This document shows positions 59,284-64,000 of a DNA stretch of 64,000 nt, piece by piece. The notes below the pieces were generated by a model that saw only the letters and a list, made by a program, of their open reading frames with translations, had not been told where the DNA came from and did not search any database. The position numbers and the translations under genes were made by a program. The stretch's first letter is position 1. Each line of letters starts with the position of its first letter. Source of the stretch: Corynebacterium minutissimum (GTDB lineage: Bacteria; Actinomycetota; Actinomycetes; Mycobacteriales; Mycobacteriaceae); contig NZ_CP069533.1 of NCBI RefSeq assembly GCF_016889765.1, forward strand, positions 2,170,001 through 2,234,000, written 5' to 3'.

Positions 59284-60471
59284 CTAAACGGCCTTTCTGT
59301 TCCCCTTTTGACGGAGTTTTGACGGAGCTTCAGAAAAATCCACCACCTCCGCAAGCATGCCGTCCATCGTTTCCGCGACCTCGTCCAGCATGTCTGGGAA
59401 CAAGTCCGCATACGTATTCAGTGTTTCCGCCGCGTCCGCATGACCCAACTGGGTCTGCACCACCTTGACGTTCGCCCCGGCATTCACCAGCAAGCCGGCC
59501 GCCACATGCCGAAGACCATGCGGAGTGATGCGCTCAAATACCCGCGGCTCCGGCTCACCCGCCGCGCGCGCCTCGGCGATAGCCTCCTTCGACTTCACCT
59601 GCATACGCTTGACCGCGCCGTCAAACCACGTCCTGTGCCCCGGTGAGTGCATAGGCGTGCCGCTGCGCGACTGCCAGATGAGCTCATCGCGGCCGCGTTG
59701 CGCGGCCACCTCCAGCACCTGGTCCATAACCGCCGCAGGCACCGCCACGCTCCGCCGCTTATGGTTCTTCAGCGTCGTGTTGATATGCCACCGCTTCTCG
59801 TTATCCAAATACACTGCGTTGCGGCGCACATGGATACGACTATTCAGCGGGTCCAGGTCCTTCGGGCGAAGTGCCGCGAGCTCACCCCAGCGCAGCCCAG
59901 AAGTGCCCAGCAGCATCACAATTTCACCGTGACGCGCGCATTCATCGGCAAGATCTTTCAGCTGCTGCATCGTCAAATACACGTGTACTGTCTTCACCTT
60001 GCGGGGGAGGCGCACACCGCGGGCGACGTTCTTCTTTACCCGCTGGTCTTTGACTGCGACGTCCAAAATTTGGCACAGCACACTGTGGCAGTTGCGTACC
60101 CAAGAGGGGGAGTAGCCCATGTTGGAGACCCAGCGCTGTACCTCGCGGTGCGTGATGTCCTTGACCTTGTGGTCTCCCCAGTAGGGCTTGACGGTGCCGC
60201 GCCAAATGGTGAGGTTCATGTCCATGCTCGAGGGCTTGAGTAACTCGTTGAGTACGAGCCAGTCCTCGGCGACCTCATGGACTTTTGCCGCGCCCTTGGT
60301 GGGGTCCACCCAGTCGCCGTCCGCGATAGCCACCGCGTTACGGCTGGCCCATTCCTCTGCCTGGGGCTTGCGCTTGAAGCCGCGTTTCGAGGTGTTCTTG
60401 CCGTCGGGTTTGACGTAGTCGACGCGGTACCTGCGGCCGTGCTTAGTGCTGTATTCCTTGATAGATGCCAT
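59284..60471 (-). CDS. int: Phage integrase (tyrosine recombinase)
   Basis: The 395-residue recombinase inserts and excises the prophage. It has an N-terminal arm-binding region (TKHGRRYRVDYVKPDGKN near 9-26), a SAM-like core-binding domain (about 70-165) and the catalytic domain: Arg in TSGLRWGELAALR near 206-218, HGLRHVAAGLLVNAG near 321-335, the LGHAD His near 345-349, and the nucleophile Tyr in TLNTYADLFPD near 352-362. Its C-terminus lies within 20 nt of the tRNA fragment, as expected for a tRNA-targeting integrase. Confidence 0.95.
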   Translation of the reverse strand: MASIKEYSTKHGRRYRVDYVKPDGKNTSKRGFKRKPQAEEWASRNAVAIADGDWVDPTKGAAKVHEVAEDWLVLNELLKPSSMDMNLTIWRGTVKPYWGDHKVKDITHREVQRWVSNMGYSPSWVRNCHSVLCQILDVAVKDQRVKKNVARGVRLPRKVKTVHVYLTMQQLKDLADECARHGEIVMLLGTSGLRWGELAALRPKDLDPLNSRIHVRRNAVYLDNEKRWHINTTLKNHKRRSVAVPAAVMDQVLEVAAQRGRDELIWQSRSGTPMHSPGHRTWFDGAVKRMQVKSKEAIAEARAAGEPEPRVFERITPHGLRHVAAGLLVNAGANVKVVQTQLGHADAAETLNTYADLFPDMLDEVAETMDGMLAEVVDFSEAPSKLRQKGNRKAV

Positions 60472-60509
60472 AGAATAGACACGTCCTTCCTAGAATCTGG
60501 TTGGATACT

Positions 60510-60556
60510 CCGGCCCTGGTGCTCGCGACTTCCACATGTTGAGCACCAGAGGCCGG
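60510..60556 (+). terminator. Hairpin between the integrase and lipoprotein genes
   Basis: CCGGCCCTGGTGCTC and GAGCACCAGAGGCCGG pair over 15 bp with one bulge, around a 16-nt loop. TTTACTTT follows on the plus strand. The orientation of the tract suggests that it stops transcripts running rightward, or it may serve both directions. Confidence 0.5.
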
Positions 60557-60644
60557 TTTACTTTATGATGACTGTGGCCCACAATCCCCCCCCGATGGGC
60601 CTAGGGTACCTTCGCGTATTGAGCTCAGCTCCGCGAAGGCATAC

Positions 60645-61220
60645 CTATTCTTCACACCCGTAGTACGAGTAGCTGCCGTCTTCGTTCATTGTCGCCCCCT
60701 CGCAGCCAAGGTCCTCTGCGATACCGTCGGCGATGTCGTCGGAGTTAACAGCCTCGGGGGTTGGTGGGGCTAGAGTTTCGGTATTGATGTCGAACTCGTC
60801 GGCAAGGGCATCAGCCATGGCGCCATAAAGCCCGTCCTGCAGCTCCTCCACGGTGTTGAACGGGCCCATGCAACCGTTCGGCGTGTTGTATTCAGGAACT
60901 TCTGGATTGCCCTGTGGAGTTGCCTTGTCGCATAGCCAGTAGCGTCCCTGGTTGTCCTGGAAGCGGTTGACGCGATCGGCGTTGGCACCCTGCTGCTGCA
61001 TGTCTGCTTGCGCTGGGTAATCGCCTGCCGGGGCTGGGTCGTCTTGCTCAGTGGGGGTCTCTGATGGCGTAGCGGTGGTGGTGCTCGTCGGGGATGAGGT
61101 CGACGAGGTGGCGTTAGTCGTCGGCGCAGTAGTAGCCGTCTCGCTGCTATCACCAGATGTGCCGCATGCGGACAGGGCGACGGTGAGGGCTGCAATGAGA
61201 GAGATGGAGAACTTTTTCAT
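60645..61220 (-). CDS. Prophage-encoded secreted lipoprotein
   Basis: The 191-residue product has a signal peptide with lipobox LSAC (cysteine near residue 20), a Thr/Ser/Pro-rich stalk to about residue 60, and a Cys-containing acidic domain (YWLCDKA near 98-104, NGCMGPFNTVEELQ near 118-131, DLGCEGATMNEDGSYSYYGCEE at the end). Four cysteines can pair after export. The function is unknown. Its start overlaps the ImmA stop by 4 nt (ATGA), so it is expressed with the repressor in lysogens. A superinfection-exclusion or lysogenic-conversion role is plausible but unproven. Confidence 0.78.
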   Translation of the reverse strand: MKKFSISLIAALTVALSACGTSGDSSETATTAPTTNATSSTSSPTSTTTATPSETPTEQDDPAPAGDYPAQADMQQQGANADRVNRFQDNQGRYWLCDKATPQGNPEVPEYNTPNGCMGPFNTVEELQDGLYGAMADALADEFDINTETLAPPTPEAVNSDDIADGIAEDLGCEGATMNEDGSYSYYGCEE

Positions 61221-61594
61221 GCTGCTTGCCTTTCGTAGAGAGATTTCCAGATGGTGGTGAGATGGATGGTGACGCCAAGCTCGTGGGCTATTGCCGCGGG
61301 GTGCGGGCCGTGAAGGTGTTCGGCCAGTGCGTAGTCGACGGGGGAGATGAGAAGCCTTGCGGCGAACTCGTCGGCCTGGCGCTCCTGCGCCCCATAGTGT
61401 CCGGGCGGGTGACTGTAGTGCGCGTGCCCCAACTCGTGGGCTAGGGAGCATAGGGTGGTGACATCGTCCATGCCGACGCGCAACGTGATGGTGCGTTTGT
61501 GTGGCACCCATGCTGCTTTTGGCCCGCCGCGGTGCCACCGGATGCGGTAGCCCCGGGCCTGCGCCACATCTATCAGGGCGTCGGTGTTAATCAA
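61217..61594 (-). CDS. immA: ImmA/IrrE-family metallopeptidase
   Basis: The 125-residue protease has the zinc motif SLAHELGHAHYSHPPGH (HELGH, about residues 50-54) followed by AQERQADEFAARLLI, where the Glu is the third ligand. In ICEBs1 such proteins cut the neighbouring phage repressor to trigger induction. The gene overlaps the repressor-like gene by 8 nt and the lipoprotein gene by 4 nt. The start is TTG at 61594 with GAGGTG about 9 nt upstream. Confidence 0.9.
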   Translation of the reverse strand: MINTDALIDVAQARGYRIRWHRGGPKAAWVPHKRTITLRVGMDDVTTLCSLAHELGHAHYSHPPGHYGAQERQADEFAARLLISPVDYALAEHLHGPHPAAIAHELGVTIHLTTIWKSLYERQAA

Positions 61595-62096
61595 TCAAAT
61601 CTTCACCTCGTTTCTCGCGCTCTGCCTGCTCGTCGGGGGAGGAGTCAGCGGCGTGCGGGATGCTGTCATCCCATTCCATGACGGTGCCGTCATCCTCGTC
61701 CTGTAGTGAAGCATGGGCGTCGGACACGGGGGTGAGATGCGGGGCTAGGCCGATAGCGTCATCGTCGACGTCGTTGCCAAAGAGGTAGCGAGCCTCGGGG
61801 TCGGAACGGCGCATAATCTCGTCTAGCAGCTGCTCGTTGGTGGCTTTGCGGAGGGCTATCTCTACGTCGGGGCCGTGGAGTTCGTAGTCGTTGATGTAGC
61901 CGGTCTCTATGAGGCCTGCGACGGGGGATCGGTCGTAAGCGCGGCAAAGGGCAATGATCATCTCGGGGGAGAGGTGCCCGCGGGAAAGCTGGCGGGAAAT
62001 GGTGGTTTGCGCATATTCCGTCTTTTGGGAAGCGGTGCGCATCGAATCAGTCCCGATTAGCTCCGCTAGCCAAGTTTCATGTGTCATCTCGTTCAT
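61587..62096 (-). CDS. Prophage repressor-like protein (CI-type)
   Basis: The 169-residue protein has an N-terminal helix-turn-helix-like region (QKTEYAQTTISRQLSRGHLSPEMIIALCRAY near 24-54) and an acidic C-terminal half with no recognised domain. Its place next to immA and divergent from a Cro-like gene, at a regulatory gap, marks it as the lysogeny repressor and likely target of ImmA. ATG 62096 is chosen: the -10 element TACTGT lies 7 nt upstream and the -35 TTGCGG is 17 nt further, so its mRNA is leaderless, as is known for cI messages of other phages. Confidence 0.78.
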   Translation of the reverse strand: MNEMTHETWLAELIGTDSMRTASQKTEYAQTTISRQLSRGHLSPEMIIALCRAYDRSPVAGLIETGYINDYELHGPDVEIALRKATNEQLLDEIMRRSDPEARYLFGNDVDDDAIGLAPHLTPVSDAHASLQDEDDGTVMEWDDSIPHAADSSPDEQAEREKRGEDLID

Positions 62097-62132
62097 AACG
62101 CTAACAGTATTGCATTTAGCCGCCACCCGCAA
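62097..62132 (-). promoter_or_regulatory. leaderless repressor promoter of the prophage
   Basis: -35 TTGCGG (complement of 62127-62132), 17-nt spacer, -10 TACTGT (complement of 62104-62109), then 7 nt to ATG 62096. Confidence 0.65.
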
Positions 62133-62279
62133 TAGATGCAGGTCACGGGTGTTGGTGGGGGTGGTCGATGGGGGTGGGGTTTATGTAAGGCGTTGCGTTA
62201 TGCCGCCGAATGCTGCAAACTGTAATCACCGGCGCAGAACAGCACCGCACAAACACAAGAACCACATGGAGGTAACTAC
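62133..62279. promoter_or_regulatory. prophage switch region with rightward promoter
   Basis: A rightward promoter is seen as TTGCGT (62193-62198), 17 nt, CAAACT (62216-62221). The sequence TGCAAACTGTAAT over this -10 resembles TGCAATACTGTTA over the repressor -10 on the other strand, apart from one inserted base. Both could be repressor operators. Confidence 0.5.
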
Positions 62280-62528
62280 ATGGCTGTCATGGCACCGCCC
62301 CGGTTCACCTTCCGCCCCGGAGCCCTAGACGCAATCATGCGCTCCAGGAACCTACAAACCGAAGAGCAGCTAGCCCTACTCATCGGAGTACGCGCCGCAG
62401 ACATTCCGAAACTGCGCGCAGGGGCGAAGGTAACCGCGGAACTCGCGCTGCGAGTAGCCGCACTACAAGGCGACAAAAACTACATCGGCGCTTGGTTCGA
62501 CCAAGTCAAAGAACAGGAAGCAGCATGA
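62280..62528 (+). CDS. Cro-like or excisionase-like small DNA-binding protein
   Basis: The 82-residue protein has a helix-turn-helix pattern (QLALLIGVRAADIPKLRAGAKVTAELALRVAAL near 30-62), like XRE/Cro proteins. It is the first gene of the rightward transcript, divergent from the repressor, which suits a Cro role. GGAGG lies 7 nt before ATG 62280; ATG 62289 is an alternative. It overlaps the next gene by 4 nt (ATGA). Confidence 0.72.
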   Translation: MAVMAPPRFTFRPGALDAIMRSRNLQTEEQLALLIGVRAADIPKLRAGAKVTAELALRVAALQGDKNYIGAWFDQVKEQEAA

Positions 62529-62857
62529 CCCGCGATGAAAAGGAAACCTCCGGCGCTGCAACGCCGAAGGTGACCGTAGAACTTAGCGGAGACCCAATCT
62601 TCAACAAGGAAGAAGTGCTAGGTCTCGTGGCCGGATTTAAGGCCAAAATGGACGAACTGATTGTCGCTCAAGAGAAATTTAATCGAGCTTTCTCTCAAGG
62701 TCGACAATCCGAGCCTCTAACAACCCAAGGGAATACTGCATCTGATTTAGAGCTTGAAAAATCAGCATTCGGTCATCGCTTGCGGCGGTGGCTGGGGTTA
62801 GCTGTTCGGCGAGGGCTTCGATTTGCTCGGATACGGAAGTCGAAAACTGCCGAGTAA
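62525..62857 (+). CDS. Small prophage protein of unknown function
   Basis: The 110-residue product has a polar N-terminus, a helical part (KEEVLGLVAGFKAKMDELIV near 28-47) and a very basic C-terminus (HRLRRWLGLAVRRGLRF near 84-100). No family is recognised. It is translated from an ATGA overlap with the Cro-like gene. Its last 179 nt overlap a convergent gene on the other strand, so either this C-terminal part or that gene needs confirmation. Confidence 0.5.
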   Translation: MTRDEKETSGAATPKVTVELSGDPIFNKEEVLGLVAGFKAKMDELIVAQEKFNRAFSQGRQSEPLTTQGNTASDLELEKSAFGHRLRRWLGLAVRRGLRFARIRKSKTAE

Positions 62858-62954
62858 CAGCCAGTTCTTTGGGTAGCGAGTCAGCACTATTCGCGAATGT
62901 TGCTGCCACGCCTTTTATCGACGCTCGCAGAGTTTTGAACTCGTCATTCATCAT
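62679..62954 (-). CDS. Small coiled-coil prophage protein, antisense to its neighbour
   Basis: The 91-residue protein has a largely helical pattern with heptad-like spacing (SVSEQIEALAEQL near 39-51, FQALNQMQYSLGLLEARIVDLERKL near 66-90). A GTGAGGTG site lies 5-8 nt before the ATG, which supports real translation. It shares 179 nt with the convergent plus-strand gene. No family is recognised. Two adjacent ATG codons give alternative starts. Confidence 0.5.
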   Translation of the reverse strand: MMNDEFKTLRASIKGVAATFANSADSLPKELAVTRQFSTSVSEQIEALAEQLTPATAASDDRMLIFQALNQMQYSLGLLEARIVDLERKLD

Positions 62955-63018
62955 TTTTCACCTCACTTTCCAGGGCAGACCGCCCTGAATTAAGTGAAGC
63001 ACACCTAGGAAACGAAAA

Positions 63019-63042
63019 GGCCCGGTGCTGGAACACCGAGCC
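63019..63042 (-). terminator. Hairpin before the antirepressor gene
   Basis: A 9-bp stem with one mismatch (GGCCCGGTG against CACCGAGCC) and a 6-nt loop is flanked by A runs, which give a T run on the minus strand. It may stop leftward transcripts. Confidence 0.4.
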
Positions 63043-63074
63043 AAAAAAGAACTACTAACAAGGAGATTACCACA

Positions 63075-63845
63075 ATGGGAAACCAGCTAGTAACTATTCC
63101 GGTTCCCGGAACTTCCAACCCCATCATGGCGGTGCAGCACGACGGCACCGAATGGGCCGCCGCTCGCCATATCTGCGACGCGCTCGGCATCGACTGGAAG
63201 AGCCAGCATCGCAAGCTCGAGTCCAAGAATTGGGCACGTGTGGTCATGATGACCACGCACGATTCCAGCGGGCGCCAACAAGAAATCAGCATGGTTGACC
63301 GCCGAACGCTGACGATGTGGCTCGCCACCATCGACACCAACCGCGTCAATGAAGCGGCCCGCACCACTCTTGAGGCCTACCAGCTCGAAGCCGCTAACGC
63401 CCTCGATTCTTATTTCCACAAAGGCGGGGCCATTAACCCCCGCGCCGAGGAGCACCAGTTGAACGCGCTCATGCGCCAATCGCAAATGCAGATGGAACTC
63501 TGCCAAGCAGCGAAGGGGCTTATCCACCCAGACCACCTGGAGGCGAAAGCTCGCATCGTCTTGGCGCGCGGCCTAGGCGAGGCCCCGGAGCTCGACCCGA
63601 AGACCCGCCCCCTGTACACCGCGGACTTCCTCAAGTCGAAGAACCTCTCCAATAAGAAGATGAAGTCGGTCGCCCCGATGTTCGGCAAGCGAATGAAGGC
63701 ACTGTACACGCTGGAAAAGGGACGCGAACCAGAAAAGTACGACCTCACCCTGCCTAACGGTCAAGTGCGCCAGGTCAATGGTTACACCGAAGCAGACCGA
63801 CCGTTGATGCAGCGCGTCTGGGACCAGTACTACACCACCGCATAA
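63075..63845 (+). CDS. Phage antirepressor protein
   Basis: The 256-residue protein begins with a P22_AR_N/BRO-type domain (EWAARHICDALGIDWKSQHRKL-like region near 26-48, ISMVDRRTLTMWLATID near 74-90) and continues with a helical part (about 115-165) and a C-terminal domain that includes LSNKKMKSVAPMFGKRMKALY near 200-220. Such proteins relieve repression in phages. AAGGAGAT lies about 10 nt before the ATG. It is preceded by a hairpin, so it is probably in its own transcript segment. Confidence 0.87.
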   Translation: MGNQLVTIPVPGTSNPIMAVQHDGTEWAAARHICDALGIDWKSQHRKLESKNWARVVMMTTHDSSGRQQEISMVDRRTLTMWLATIDTNRVNEAARTTLEAYQLEAANALDSYFHKGGAINPRAEEHQLNALMRQSQMQMELCQAAKGLIHPDHLEAKARIVLARGLGEAPELDPKTRPLYTADFLKSKNLSNKKMKSVAPMFGKRMKALYTLEKGREPEKYDLTLPNGQVRQVNGYTEADRPLMQRVWDQYYTTA

Positions 63846-63857
63846 GGACGAAGACCC

Positions 63858-64000
63858 ATGAACCTCGCCGACATCCACGCTTTCATGCTCGGCTACATCG
63901 AAGCCGCAATCAAAGAGCAAATCGACCCCAAGGAAGTAGACGAGCTCTTTGCCGAGGCGGAAGCCGTAGCGCGCAAGACCCTCAAGAAACTCAACCAATC
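63858..64000 (+). CDS. Start of a small prophage gene, cut by the window end
   Basis: An open frame begins MNLADIHAFMLGYIEAAIKE and continues to the window edge (47 full codons), with AAGGACG upstream. It starts 12 nt after the antirepressor stop, so the two are probably cotranscribed. The visible part is helical and acidic; no family is recognised. Confidence 0.6.
   Translation, partial: MNLADIHAFMLGYIEAAIKEQIDPKEVDELFAEAEAVARKTLKKLNQ

Noticed and set aside
59237..59312. Complete tRNA gene beside the integrase
   Set aside because: Only a T-arm and acceptor strand can be built; no anticodon arm, D-arm or matching 5' acceptor strand is present.
1..64000. CRISPR arrays, rRNA genes and insertion sequences
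   Set aside because: No regularly spaced repeats, no rRNA-like stretches and no transposase frames were seen on either strand.

Overview
The window is chromosomal DNA from an actinobacterium, almost certainly a Corynebacterium. The gene order resembles the C. glutamicum type: galU-glp-rimJ-glpR, pmt/rsmI, betP, metG, tatD-rpf2-ksgA-ispE, uup, and glmU-prs-rplY-pth-type genes. Many genes also use leaderless promoters, with a TAnnnT element ending 6-8 nt before the start codon, as is common in this genus. The species cannot be fixed from the sequence.

Layout. 0-4.5 kb: nucleotide-sugar synthesis (galU) and a division locus with a gephyrin/MoeA-like protein (Glp), an acetyltransferase and the membrane protein GlpR. 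4.6-9.5 kb: alkylation-repair genes tag and ogt, a DoxX/zinc-finger membrane pair, and the protein O-mannosyltransferase Pmt divergent from rsmI. 9.7-19.9 kb: betaine-type transporter, metG, an MFS exporter, a broken antitoxin gene, a GNAT gene beside a GNAT remnant, and tatD-rpf2-ksgA-ispE. 20-28.8 kb: an AztD-like zinc lipoprotein under a probable Zur operator, an ABC-F ATPase, a permease, a secreted CAP-like protein, a monooxygenase, a large membrane acyltransferase and a HAD phosphatase. 28.9-34.4 kb: an acyl-CoA hydrolase-type gene, then an operon for an SQD1-type UDP-sulfoquinovose synthase, an SQD2-like glycosyltransferase and an unknown protein. This suggests synthesis of a sulfoglycolipid. 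34.5-43.9 kb: gamma carbonic anhydrase, patatin, SucE-type exporter, prfC, SDR, pth, nitronate monooxygenase and a second GAPDH. 44-48.2 kb: a two-component system next to a LanFEG-like ABC transporter. 48.3-57.6 kb: ppk2, a PepSY lipoprotein, an FAH-family enzyme, a second pth, rplY, prs, glmU, an MFS gene and a multicopper oxidase.

The right end is accessory. An Abi/HEPN-type gene (57.6-58.4 kb) precedes a TRIC-family membrane protein. The coding end of that protein runs into the 3' end of a tRNA on the opposite strand. This tRNA fragment is the probable left attachment site of a prophage, which fills the rest of the window: integrase, a leaderless repressor-ImmA-lipoprotein operon, a divergent Cro-like gene, two small genes overlapping in antisense, and an antirepressor. 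The prophage continues beyond base 64000.

No rRNA, complete tRNA, CRISPR array or insertion sequence was recognised.
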